Shown one piece after another: positions 17,607 through 25,659 of a DNA stretch of 64,000 nt. The stretch is from Runella sp. MFBS21. Lineage in GTDB: Bacteria > Bacteroidota > Bacteroidia > Cytophagales > Spirosomataceae. The stretch is from NCBI RefSeq assembly GCF_029433105.1, contig NZ_JARNTW010000003.1, forward strand, positions 248,001-312,000, given 5' to 3'. The position numbers and the translations under genes were made by a program. Each line of letters opens with the position of its first letter. Within the stretch, counting starts at the first letter, position 1. The notes under the pieces were generated by a model, which was not told the origin of the DNA, did not search any database, and worked only from the letters and a program-made list of their open reading frames with translations.

Positions 17607-18350
17607 ATGCCTTTTTCTTTTCTAAAACGAAATCGTACCTCTCAAGCATCTACTCGTTTTCCGCCTTTTGCGGTAGATATGCATGCTCATATTTTACCGT
17701 TGCTTGATAATGGTCCCCAAAGCTTGGAAGAAAGCGTGGCGCTCATCCAAGAAATGGCCTCTCAAGGATTGCGCAAAATTATCGCCACTCCTCACATCAT
17801 GGGAGAGTTTTACGAAAACAGTATCGAAAATATCCGTAATAGCCGCAATCGACTGCGTAGTGAGCTTATTCGCAAATGTATCTCGGTCGAAATCGACATG
17901 GCTGCCGAATACTACCTTGATGTCTCTTTGGTTCATATGCTCGAGCAAGGCCAACCTCTTCTTGCAATTCAAGATACTTACTTGCTGCTAGAAACAAGCA
18001 TTGTAGGCAGACCTTCATTTTTGTACGAAGCTATCGAACTCATCCAAAAACGCAACTTAGTACCCGTATTAGCTCATCCAGAGCGTTATCATTATTTACA
18101 ACAAAATTTCGATCTAGTAATTGATTTGCACAGACGAGGGGTATTGTTTCAACTCAATCTCAACTCTTGGCAAAGTAATCACCTTGCTACTCGCCAACTT
18201 GCCGAACGCCTAACTACCGAAGGACTGGTATCATTTGTAGGAAGCAATACCCATAATCAGCGCGAATGGAGCCACATCAAAGACTCTATTCATTCCACGG
18301 TTTTTGCACGATTGGTAGAAAAAGGGCTTTTAAACTCTCATCTTCTATAA
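17607..18350 (+). CDS. CpsB/CapC-type tyrosine-protein phosphatase (PHP domain)
   Basis: 247 residues. The PHP metal motif DMHAHILP near residue 23 and the following GPQSLEESVALI identify the YwqE/CpsB class. Other ligands are in TPHIMGEF near 60 and AHPERYHY near 155. These Mn-dependent phosphatases dephosphorylate the BY-kinase that controls capsule or exopolysaccharide assembly. rfbC just upstream is a fitting neighbour for surface polysaccharide synthesis. No BY-kinase gene is seen in the window. Confidence 0.86.
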   Translation: MPFSFLKRNRTSQASTRFPPFAVDMHAHILPLLDNGPQSLEESVALIQEMASQGLRKIIATPHIMGEFYENSIENIRNSRNRLRSELIRKCISVEIDMAAEYYLDVSLVHMLEQGQPLLAIQDTYLLLETSIVGRPSFLYEAIELIQKRNLVPVLAHPERYHYLQQNFDLVIDLHRRGVLFQLNLNSWQSNHLATRQLAERLTTEGLVSFVGSNTHNQREWSHIKDSIHSTVFARLVEKGLLNSHLL

Positions 18351-18414
18351 GCGCATTGGAATAGGTTTTGTATGGTCAAAATATATTACCTTTGGAGCCA
18401 ATCTTTCTTTAGAT

Positions 18415-18819
18415 ATGCTCAAAGGATCCAAGTTATACAGTATTCTCCACAATAAGTGCCCTCGCTGTCAAGAAGGCAATTTTTTCAAGAGTAATCAGTC
18501 TTTTCGGTGGAAAGACTTTGATAAAATGCATACCAACTGCGAAGTATGCGGAGAGTCATTTGAAAGAGAGCCAGGGTTTTACTTCGGCGGTATGTATGGC
18601 AGCTATGCGCTTTATACTTTACTAATTTCCGTTGTTTTTGTATGCTTTGTACTTTGGCTTCAGTTCAATGTTTTGTATGTATTGGGGGTTTTGATTCCAA
18701 TTTTGATTTTGTCTCAGCCGCTTTTTTTCAGATGGGGTCGATTGCTGTGGATTAATATCTTCGTAAAATATGACCCAGAAGCAGCCAAAAACCCAAAAAA
18801 AATCAAACCGAAATGGTAG
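18415..18819 (+). CDS. DUF983 domain-containing membrane protein
   Basis: 134 residues. The N-terminus has the paired Cys motif CPRCQEG (near residue 17) and CEVCGE (near 42), a zinc-ribbon-like layout, followed by a GGMYGSYA stretch and two membrane helices. This is the DUF983 pattern; the function is unknown. Its last 17 bp overlap the 3' end of the convergent coaD gene. Confidence 0.82.
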   Translation: MLKGSKLYSILHNKCPRCQEGNFFKSNQSFRWKDFDKMHTNCEVCGESFEREPGFYFGGMYGSYALYTLLISVVFVCFVLWLQFNVLYVLGVLIPILILSQPLFFRWGRLLWINIFVKYDPEAAKNPKKIKPKW

Positions 18820-19279
18820 CCTTGGAAAGTTTGTAAGGCAAAAATTCGTCTACATCGTGACCATAGCGATGAAGCTCTCGGATGATAGTGGAGCTAATTG
18901 GAGCTAAATGTGGGGATGTAATAAGAAAAATCGTCTCTACTTCTTCATAAACGTGCCTATTTACCTGCGATATGCTATTTTCGTACTCAAAATCGGTCGT
19001 ATTTCGTAAACCTCTCAGTAAAAACTGCGCTCCTAATTGACGAGCCATGTTGGCTGTCAAGTCATCATAAGTGGCGGTACTGATTTGTGGATATTTCGCA
19101 AACGTTTCGTCAATCAACGCCTTCATTGTTTCTAAGGGAAAGTAGCGCTTTTTGTTTGAATTGTGCCCAATCCCTACGATGATTTCATCAAACAAGTTGA
19201 GCCCTCTCAACACTATATCTTCGTGGCCTTTGGTAAAAGGGTCAAACGAGCCTGGAAACAATGCGATACGTTTTTTCAT
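18803..19279 (-). CDS. coaD: Pantetheine-phosphate adenylyltransferase
   Basis: 158 residues, standard length. The nucleotidyltransferase motif is seen in FPGSFDPFTKGHEDI (T-x-G-H) and the closing ISSTIIRE motif binds ATP phosphates. CoaD makes dephospho-CoA from phosphopantetheine and ATP, the penultimate CoA step. It overlaps the upstream DUF3822 gene by 4 bp (ATGA), a translationally coupled pair typical of Bacteroidota. Confidence 0.95.
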   Translation of the reverse strand: MKKRIALFPGSFDPFTKGHEDIVLRGLNLFDEIIVGIGHNSNKKRYFPLETMKALIDETFAKYPQISTATYDDLTANMARQLGAQFLLRGLRNTTDFEYENSISQVNRHVYEEVETIFLITSPHLAPISSTIIRELHRYGHDVDEFLPYKLSKATISV

Positions 19280-20169
19280 AAAGTTGCGAAATAGATATTG
19301 TATAAACTAAAATAACGATGCTCGGGCAAATCTTCAAAAGCTTCTCCTAGCATAATTTTTGGTGGAATATTACCGAACGAAATATGCGATAAAAATTTTT
19401 GGAGCAGTTGGTAATCTTCTGAGAAAGGGGTTATCTCACCATAGAGAAAAGCGGATAAATCATCGGCTCTTAAACCTAGTGAATCTAACACAAACATTAC
19501 AAAATACCCCATATCAGAGGCGACTTTGTAGGCAAACTTGTTGCAAAAAAGCAAGCGGCTATTTTTAGCAATAGTCACTGTCAGATATTCATCTTCGAAG
19601 TGAAGGCTCATTACACTTCTGTCTTTTTCGAGCTTCGATTGTATGATCGTTCCCTCAATCAAGGCATGCGTCTGATGCAGAAAAATAGGCTTATGCAACG
19701 TATAAGTGTTGAGCATAAATTCGCTGATAGATTTCTGAACAACAAATACATTGCGGGCGCCTAAGTGCCTTACTTCACGGTGTACTACCTGCTCATGCTC
19801 AAGAGTCTCTCCTCTCAACAGTTCTAGATAGGAGCCAATATATTCTTTTCGAAAGTACTCATCCGGTATAAGCGTAAAATGAGGCGTATTGAAAGAAACA
19901 CTCACACTTTTCCAGAGATTATTCCCCAAAAAACGATGCTGCTGAAACAAATCCGACAGCCAAGCCGATTGATTTGGTTCTCGACCAATCCCTGACATGA
20001 GATAATCTTCTAAACACAATACCCGTTTTTGGCCGCCGTCAAACACCATGAAACGAAGCCTTTCGGTATTTACTTCCAACATTAATTCATACTCCGCGCA
20101 TTTTTCGGGGTCAAATCTTTCATCTTTAATCTCCAACAATGGAGTAATCGCGGTCTGTGTAATAAGCAT
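19276..20169 (-). CDS. DUF3822 family protein
   Basis: 297 residues, cytoplasmic, no signal. It resembles DUF3822, an actin/ASKHA-like uncharacterised family nearly always placed directly before coaD in Bacteroidota, exactly as here with a 4-bp overlap. Visible landmarks are an N-terminal strand pair (LMLEVNTERLRFMVFD) and a C-terminal LYGEITPFSEDY stretch. The conserved linkage hints at a role tied to CoA synthesis or its regulation, but nothing is proven. Confidence 0.8.
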   Translation of the reverse strand: MLITQTAITPLLEIKDERFDPEKCAEYELMLEVNTERLRFMVFDGGQKRVLCLEDYLMSGIGREPNQSAWLSDLFQQHRFLGNNLWKSVSVSFNTPHFTLIPDEYFRKEYIGSYLELLRGETLEHEQVVHREVRHLGARNVFVVQKSISEFMLNTYTLHKPIFLHQTHALIEGTIIQSKLEKDRSVMSLHFEDEYLTVTIAKNSRLLFCNKFAYKVASDMGYFVMFVLDSLGLRADDLSAFLYGEITPFSEDYQLLQKFLSHISFGNIPPKIMLGEAFEDLPEHRYFSLYNIYFATL

Positions 20170-20195
20170 CCGTCTTAAAAATCCTAAGTGAATCG

Positions 20196-20774
20196 TTAGT
20201 TGTGAACTACTTCCGTCAAGGTATTGAGTTCGTTGAGGTAGCCTTTTAAAAGGTAAATATCAGATAAACGGTTGCAATATTTGAAAAGTGTATGCACCTC
20301 ATGAGATGGGTACTTTTTTATATCTTCAAAATTCATCCAACGTAATTCTTGGATGATTTGGGCGTCGGTAGTCATCTCTGGATCCGAACCAAGAAGCTGC
20401 TGCCCTCCTATTACTTTTACTTCAAAAAAAAGCTCTAAAGCATGCAGCGGCGGGTGCATAAATTCGTTTACAAACATCAAAGAACCAATTTCAACATCAA
20501 GCCCCGTTTCTTCTTTAAATTCTCTTTTGAGCGCATCGGGAGTAGTTTCTTCAAAATCGATTCCTCCTCCCGGAGGACACCAAAAGGTATCGGTGTTGCC
20601 GATTCCACGGTGATTAAGCATCAAAATTTTGTTGTTTTCGATGCATATACCGCATACTCTTATGCGAAGTCGATTGCCATAGAGGCGTTTTACTTCTTCT
20701 CTCGCCTTTTCCAAAGTTACAGTCAAGTTGTTTGTTTGAAAGGTCGGCAGCAGTAGTCTACACTGTATCAACAT
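20196..20774 (-). CDS. NUDIX hydrolase
   Basis: 192 residues. The Nudix box is complete: a G-rich start (PPGGGIDFEE) followed by REFKEETGL, near residues 68-92. The enzyme hydrolyses a nucleoside diphosphate linked to another moiety. An N-terminal ~35-residue extension precedes the core; the second half of that extension (EKAREEVKRLYGNRLRIRV) is the likely true domain start. Lies 26 bp upstream of the DUF3822 gene, so the three genes may form one operon. Substrate not predictable. Confidence 0.85.
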   Translation of the reverse strand: MLIQCRLLLPTFQTNNLTVTLEKAREEVKRLYGNRLRIRVCGICIENNKILMLNHRGIGNTDTFWCPPGGGIDFEETTPDALKREFKEETGLDVEIGSLMFVNEFMHPPLHALELFFEVKVIGGQQLLGSDPEMTTDAQIIQELRWMNFEDIKKYPSHEVHTLFKYCNRLSDIYLLKGYLNELNTLTEVVHN

Positions 20775-20832
20775 GTTAGCCCAAGGCTACCTTCCTTTTA
20801 CATTACTTCCCAACTGCAAATATAATCATATA

Positions 20833-21270
20833 TCAATATGGACTTCCCGATATATAACTTTCTAATGATTCGATACGAGCTTTTTGGTCTTTGATAATAC
20901 TCGTTACCACGTCGTTGATAGAGATAATACCTATTAGCTCCCCTTCATCCACAATCGGCAAGTGTCGAATATGCTTCTCTGACATGATAATCATAGCCTC
21001 TTCCAATTTTTGCTCAGAAGAAACCGTAATAAGCTTGGAGGTCATTACGTCTTTGATGAGAGTTTGATTCGAACTTCTCCCCAACAAAATCACTTTGCGG
21101 GCATAATCTCTTTCTGAAAAAATACCGACTAACTGACCTTCATCTATGACCAACACTGCCCCAATGTTTTTTTCGGCCATCTGCTGCAATGCTTCCAACA
21201 CAGTAGCGTCTGACTTGACTGAGAAAATAGCATTGCGGACTTTGTCTTTTAATACATTCTTGATTTTCAT
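20833..21270 (-). CDS. CBS-domain protein
   Basis: 145 residues made of two CBS motifs and little else. The first includes GAVLVIDEGQLVGIFSERDYARK, the second RHLPIVDEGELIGIISINDVV (shown here in part). Stand-alone CBS pairs bind adenosyl ligands such as AMP or ATP, or NADH, and modulate partner enzymes. The C-terminal helix (IKDQKARIESLESYI) is coiled-coil-like. No partner is encoded next to it. Confidence 0.85.
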   Translation of the reverse strand: MKIKNVLKDKVRNAIFSVKSDATVLEALQQMAEKNIGAVLVIDEGQLVGIFSERDYARKVILLGRSSNQTLIKDVMTSKLITVSSEQKLEEAMIIMSEKHIRHLPIVDEGELIGIISINDVVTSIIKDQKARIESLESYISGSPY

Positions 21271-21459
21271 TCGTTATAAAAATTAAAGTTAGGAATTAGT
21301 TTAGCTAGTCATCAAGAATACCCTCTCTATCACCACATTATCCATTTTATCTCACATTAGGCTTTTGGTATTTTAGGGAACATTTCGCTTAAAGAGACTA
21401 TGAAAGTATAATTTTTTCTTAAAAAATGAAAATAAAAAAAAAGGAATAATTTATCATGG

Positions 21460-21490
21460 TTGCGAAATTTGCATTCCTACTGTAGTTTTG
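21460..21490 (+). promoter_or_regulatory. Candidate promoter abutting the helicase start
   Basis: TTG at 21460-21462 and TAGTTTTG at 21483-21490 with a 20-bp spacer. The -7 box ends only 5 bp before the ATG at 21496, so the transcript would be nearly or wholly leaderless. Confidence 0.35.
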
Positions 21491-21495
21491 AGTAC

Positions 21496-22914
21496 ATGAA
21501 AGAGACACCGCCTTTGACTTCCGCTGCTTTGGTGCAAAAAGCCTTCCCCCATGAGCCTACTTCGGGTCAGCAGCATTTTTTTACAAAAATTGCCGAGTTT
21601 TTAGAAAACGAAGATGTACGCGACTGTTTTTTGCTCAAGGGATATGCCGGAACGGGTAAAACAACCCTCATCAGTACCGTTATCAAAGTTATCACCAAAT
21701 TTGGCTACAAAACGGTGCTTTTGGCTCCTACCGGGCGTGCTGCCAAGGTCATGAGCAATTACTCCAAGAAAAAAGCCCTGACTATCCATAAAAAAATCTA
21801 CCGTCAAGTAGCGGATGCTTATACGGGTACGCTGCATTTTGAGCGACAATCCAACAAACACCGCGATACGCTTTTTATCGTTGACGAAGCTTCCATGATT
21901 TCGGACGAAGCCGAATTTGGCTCGCATGGCCTTCTGTATGATTTGATTGAGTATGTGTTTGAAGGCATTGGCAATAAACTCCTCATCGTGGGAGATGTGG
22001 CTCAGCTACCTCCTATCAATAAAGAACTAAGCCCTGCCCTCGACAAATCGTACCTTGAAAGTACTTTTTATCTCAGCGTGTATGAGCAAGAGCTCACTGA
22101 AGTGACGCGCCAAGGCCAACACTCCGGCATCCTGCGCAATGCCACTAGTCTCAGAGATACCCTACCGCTCGAAAAACTTGACATCAAACTTCAAACTAAA
22201 GGATTGAGGGATTTTTATAAAATGCCGAGCGACCGCCTCGAAGACGGTCTACGCTATGCTTACGAAAAACACGGCCGCGAAAATGTCACTATCATCACCC
22301 GTTCTAATCGCGAAGCGGTACAGCTCAATCAGTTTGTAAGGCGTCAAATCAACGCCGCCGAAGAAGAACTTGAAGTGGGAGATTTGTTGATGATTGTTCG
22401 CAACAATTATACCGTCCTCGACGAAGAGTCGCCCGCTGGTTTTTTGGCCAATGGAGATTTTGTGGAAGTAAAACGCATCCGCAAGGAAGAAGAAGTACAT
22501 GGCTTTCGGTTTGCGACAGTAGAGCTTCAGCTCCTCGATTATGAAGAACAGCCGCCTTTTGAAGCCAAGATTTTTTTGGACACATTGCATTCGCCTAGCC
22601 CTTCGCTCACTCAGGAAGAAAACAGGCGGTTGTATGAGGCTGTATTGGAGGATTATATGTATCTCAAAACCAAAAAAGCCCGCAACGAAGCTATCCGCCA
22701 AGACGTGTATCTCAATGCCTTACAAGTAAAATTTGCTTATGCTCTTACCTGCCACAAATCCCAAGGAGGGCAATGGAAATCGGTTTTTGTCAATCAAGGT
22801 TTTTTACCCGAAGACCAAGTCAACAAGGAGTTTGTGCGTTGGCTTTATACAGCTGTTACACGGGCTACCGATGAAATATTTATGATGAATTTTCACGCTC
22901 AATTTTTTGAGTAA
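21496..22914 (+). CDS. ATP-dependent helicase, RecD2/PIF1-like (AAA family, UvrD C-terminal)
   Basis: 472 residues from the ATG at 21496; a TTG 36 bp earlier would add an unsupported dozen residues. Walker A GYAGTGKT lies at 49-56, Walker B FIVDEASM near 135, and the sensor stretch LLIVGDVAQLPPI follows. Late motifs FAYALTCHKSQGGQW and WLYTAVTRA are the UvrD/RecD C-terminal signatures. It is shorter than full RecD2, lacking its N-terminal domain, and matches the ~470-residue DNA helicase common in Bacteroidota. A role in DNA repair or replication is expected from the family. Confidence 0.87.
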   Translation: MKETPPLTSAALVQKAFPHEPTSGQQHFFTKIAEFLENEDVRDCFLLKGYAGTGKTTLISTVIKVITKFGYKTVLLAPTGRAAKVMSNYSKKKALTIHKKIYRQVADAYTGTLHFERQSNKHRDTLFIVDEASMISDEAEFGSHGLLYDLIEYVFEGIGNKLLIVGDVAQLPPINKELSPALDKSYLESTFYLSVYEQELTEVTRQGQHSGILRNATSLRDTLPLEKLDIKLQTKGLRDFYKMPSDRLEDGLRYAYEKHGRENVTIITRSNREAVQLNQFVRRQINAAEEELEVGDLLMIVRNNYTVLDEESPAGFLANGDFVEVKRIRKEEEVHGFRFATVELQLLDYEEQPPFEAKIFLDTLHSPSPSLTQEENRRLYEAVLEDYMYLKTKKARNEAIRQDVYLNALQVKFAYALTCHKSQGGQWKSVFVNQGFLPEDQVNKEFVRWLYTAVTRATDEIFMMNFHAQFFE

Positions 22915-22935
22915 ATTTTAGCACATCTCATAATA

Positions 22936-23508
22936 ATGCAACTTCATTTTCTTGATATTTCTTACCTAAAAACTGGGAATGAAAAGCAAAAACAAGTATT
23001 TCAACTTCTCAACCATTATAAAGTAATGGAGATTTTGAAAGCATTTTCTCCCATTTTGGTAGGTACTATTCCGATTGGAATCGATATTGCATCAAGTGAT
23101 TTGGATATTATTTGTTGCTGGGACGATAAAGCTAATTTTATCCATATCCTGACCCAAAAATTAGGCAATCAAACTGGATTCAAACTCTACGAAACTATCA
23201 TCAGAGGTCACCAAGCAGTGGTGGCACAATTTGATTTAGAAGAATTTCCGGTCGAGATTTTTGGGCAAAATATCCCTACTACGCAGCAAATGGGCTACCG
23301 ACATATGTGCATTGAACACTATCTTCTTTGTCAAAAGGGTGAAAAGTTTAGACAACAAATCATCGACTTAAAACAACAAGGCTACAAAACCGAACCTGCT
23401 TTTGGTGTATTGTTAGACCTAGGCGATGATCCTTACCAAGCTCTTCTTCAATACGAAAAAGAGTTTTTGAATAATGATTTCTACAACCTTTTCTCGCCCA
23501 AAAACTAG
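22936..23508 (+). CDS. DUF4269 domain-containing protein
   Basis: 190 residues, cytoplasmic. The block VGTIPIGIDIASSDLDIICC near residues 38-57 is a nucleotidyltransferase-like strand with a D-x-D pair, and the HQAVVAQFDLEEFPVEIFGQ segment supplies further acidic residues. This fits DUF4269, a nucleotidyltransferase-fold family without known substrate. It starts 22 bp after the helicase gene and may be co-transcribed. Confidence 0.75.
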   Translation: MQLHFLDISYLKTGNEKQKQVFQLLNHYKVMEILKAFSPILVGTIPIGIDIASSDLDIICCWDDKANFIHILTQKLGNQTGFKLYETIIRGHQAVVAQFDLEEFPVEIFGQNIPTTQQMGYRHMCIEHYLLCQKGEKFRQQIIDLKQQGYKTEPAFGVLLDLGDDPYQALLQYEKEFLNNDFYNLFSPKN

Positions 23509-23545
23509 AATAATTTCCTACTTTTACTTCACCTAAGCAATCGAC

Positions 23546-24103
23546 GTGGAACTCACTACTTATCTAAAACAACAAGGGATATACTCGGACTCTATTGGGG
23601 AATGGCTCCATGCAAACAGCAAAACAAAAGCCTATCCTAAAGGGCATACCTTGCTGATGCCAGGCGAAATGTCGCATCGGGTGTATTATGTACAGGCAGG
23701 TTTGTTGAGGTCTTTTTATACCAAAGACGACAAAGACATTACGCATACTTTTGTGGCTGAAGGTGCTTTCATTTTACCGATTGAATGTATTTTTCACGGC
23801 AGCCTTTCCATTTATGGTTACGAGCTGATTGAAAGTTCGGTAATCACCACTTTTCGCTACGACGATTTTAACAAGCTTCACCAATTTCCCGAAATCAAAG
23901 AAGTAGAAAAACTGCTTCTGTACGAAGCCGTCAAAAAATTTTCTGACATCATCAATACCATCAAATTCCAATCTGCCAAAGAGCGCTATGAGCGTATGCT
24001 CAAAGAGTACCCCAACATTCTGTTGAGGGCGCCTTTAGGTCATATTGCCTCTTATCTGGGCATTACCCAACAAACCCTCAGTGTCATCAGAGGACAGATT
24101 TAA
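23546..24103 (+). CDS. Crp/Fnr family transcriptional regulator
   Basis: 185 residues from a GTG start. The cyclic-nucleotide-binding beta roll covers about 20-120 (YPKGHTLLMPGEMSHRVYYV), and a C-terminal winged HTH is seen in the last 35 residues (LGHIASYLGITQQTLSVIR). No Cys cluster for an Fe-S centre is present, so it is not a classic FNR. It lies upstream of a small reductase-like gene and an RND efflux operon on the same strand, which makes local control of efflux plausible but unproven. Confidence 0.87.
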   Translation: MELTTYLKQQGIYSDSIGEWLHANSKTKAYPKGHTLLMPGEMSHRVYYVQAGLLRSFYTKDDKDITHTFVAEGAFILPIECIFHGSLSIYGYELIESSVITTFRYDDFNKLHQFPEIKEVEKLLLYEAVKKFSDIINTIKFQSAKERYERMLKEYPNILLRAPLGHIASYLGITQQTLSVIRGQI

Positions 24104-24207
24104 GTGTTAGGATTGAAAAAAATTCCTGCATCTCTTCATTTTTTAATCTATCTTAAAAATCCAGAATCACAGGCACCCCAACTTTGCAGCATCAAAACAA
24201 AACGCAA

Positions 24208-24609
24208 ATGTTGGACCAAGCCCATATTCACCAAATCATCGTTGCTGACGAAACAGGAATGGCTTCGCTCTTTCCTACACTCAAGCACAAGCTCACTGCC
24301 GAGGAAGTGGAGTTTGTGTCTTTGGTTTACTGTATCCAATCCACCAACTATCATTTCCAACCAGAAATAGAGATTCTGCAAAAACATTTCCCTCACCGAT
24401 TGGTCGTGTTTTTTCAGCAACCTACTTACAGCGATAAGCACTATCTCGTCCGCGAAGTGTTAGAAGCGATTATCAATTCCAACACGAGTGTGGTGGTAGA
24501 AGCAATCCTATCTGCTACCCCCGAACTCCGTTTTGAAGCCGAGACGGAGCTACATTTTTTAGGAATTCAAAATATCTCATTTCAAGAACAATATTTTTTA
24601 AATCAATAG
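24208..24609 (+). CDS. Stand-alone ferredoxin-reductase-like NAD-binding domain (putative)
   Basis: 133 residues from the ATG at 24208. The layout recalls the NAD(P)-binding half of ferredoxin-NADP reductase: ADETGMASLFPTLKHKL resembles the GGTGITP helix, the VYCIQST strand the 'YGNR' strand, RLVVFFQQP the next strand, and a last LGIQNISFQEQYF the usual G-x-x-x-x-I-x-x-E-x-F end. The FAD-binding half is absent and key glycines are degenerate. It may be a relic or an accessory domain. It begins 104 bp after the Crp gene and 4 bp before the RND adaptor gene. Confidence 0.45.
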   Translation: MLDQAHIHQIIVADETGMASLFPTLKHKLTAEEVEFVSLVYCIQSTNYHFQPEIEILQKHFPHRLVVFFQQPTYSDKHYLVREVLEAIINSNTSVVVEAILSATPELRFEAETELHFLGIQNISFQEQYFLNQ

Positions 24610-24613
24610 ACAG

Positions 24614-25651
24614 ATGAAAAATCCCATTCTCTATGTATTGCCAAGCGTAGTGTTAATGCTCGCCGCTTGCAATCAGAATCAGCCAGAACAAAAAGCTCTC
24701 GCCACTGCCACAACCACTCCCGTAAGTGTAGAAGAAGTGCACACCTCCGCTATCAATAGCGACATTTCGGTCAGTGGAAATATTGAAGGAAATACCACCG
24801 TACGTCTTGGTTTTTTGGTGGCAGGCAAAGTAAACTTTATCGCAGCCCGCGAAGGACAAACCATTAAAAAAGGGCAATTGGTAGCAAGTTTAGACCCTAC
24901 CAACTACAACATTGCCAAGCAGTTATCGGATGTTCAAGCCAATGCCGTAACCGACGAATTTAATCGTCTCAAGCTCCTGCATGACAAGGGAAGTGTCACA
25001 GAGAGTGATTTTTCGAAAGTAAATTTTTCACTACAACAAGCCAAACTACAACAGCAACTTCATCAAAAAAACGAAAGTGACACCAAACTATACGCTCCTA
25101 TCAATGGGGTATTGATGAAAAAATTGACCGAAGTGGGCGAAATTGTTGGTACGGGTATCCCTTGCTTTGTTATCTCAGACATTAGTCGCGTCAAAGTGTT
25201 GGCGTATATTCCTGAAGGTGAACTTCATTTTATCAAAATCGGACAGCGCGCCGATATTACTATCTCAGCTTTAGACAAAACATTTTCGGGTCGTGTGATA
25301 GAAGTAGGCTCTGCCGCTGATGTGACTTCGAGGGCTTTTACCATCAAAATCGAAGTCGAAAATCCCGGTCAAAGCATTCGCCCAGGCATGATAGCCGAAG
25401 CCAAAATCAAAGTAAACGCCACTTCAGAAATGGTGCTTTTGCCCGTCGAAAGTATCAGCCGCGACATTAACAACCAAACCTACGTGTATGTCGTAGACAA
25501 ATCAGTCAACAAGGCTTTCAAACGAGAAGTAAGTATCGGAAAAATGATTGAAAACAAAGTTGAGATTATTAAAGGACTCAATACCGGCGACGTAGTAGTA
25601 ACCGCTGGTCAAAACAAAATCACCGATGGCTCTTTGGTCACGATTAAATAA
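24614..25651 (+). CDS. RND efflux periplasmic adaptor (membrane fusion) lipoprotein
   Basis: 345 residues. The lipoprotein signal ends LAAC (Cys near 19). The biotinyl-lipoyl-like half-motifs (VSGNIEGNTTVRLGFLVAGKV and LYAPINGVLMKK, shown in part) flank a short helical hairpin, followed by beta-barrel and membrane-proximal domains. As the HlyD/MexA-type adaptor it links the inner-membrane pump to TolC. First gene of a three-gene efflux operon; the pump gene starts 8 bp later. Confidence 0.9.
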   Translation: MKNPILYVLPSVVLMLAACNQNQPEQKALATATTTPVSVEEVHTSAINSDISVSGNIEGNTTVRLGFLVAGKVNFIAAREGQTIKKGQLVASLDPTNYNIAKQLSDVQANAVTDEFNRLKLLHDKGSVTESDFSKVNFSLQQAKLQQQLHQKNESDTKLYAPINGVLMKKLTEVGEIVGTGIPCFVISDISRVKVLAYIPEGELHFIKIGQRADITISALDKTFSGRVIEVGSAADVTSRAFTIKIEVENPGQSIRPGMIAEAKIKVNATSEMVLLPVESISRDINNQTYVYVVDKSVNKAFKREVSIGKMIENKVEIIKGLNTGDVVVTAGQNKITDGSLVTIK

Positions 25652-25659
25652 GCAAGACG

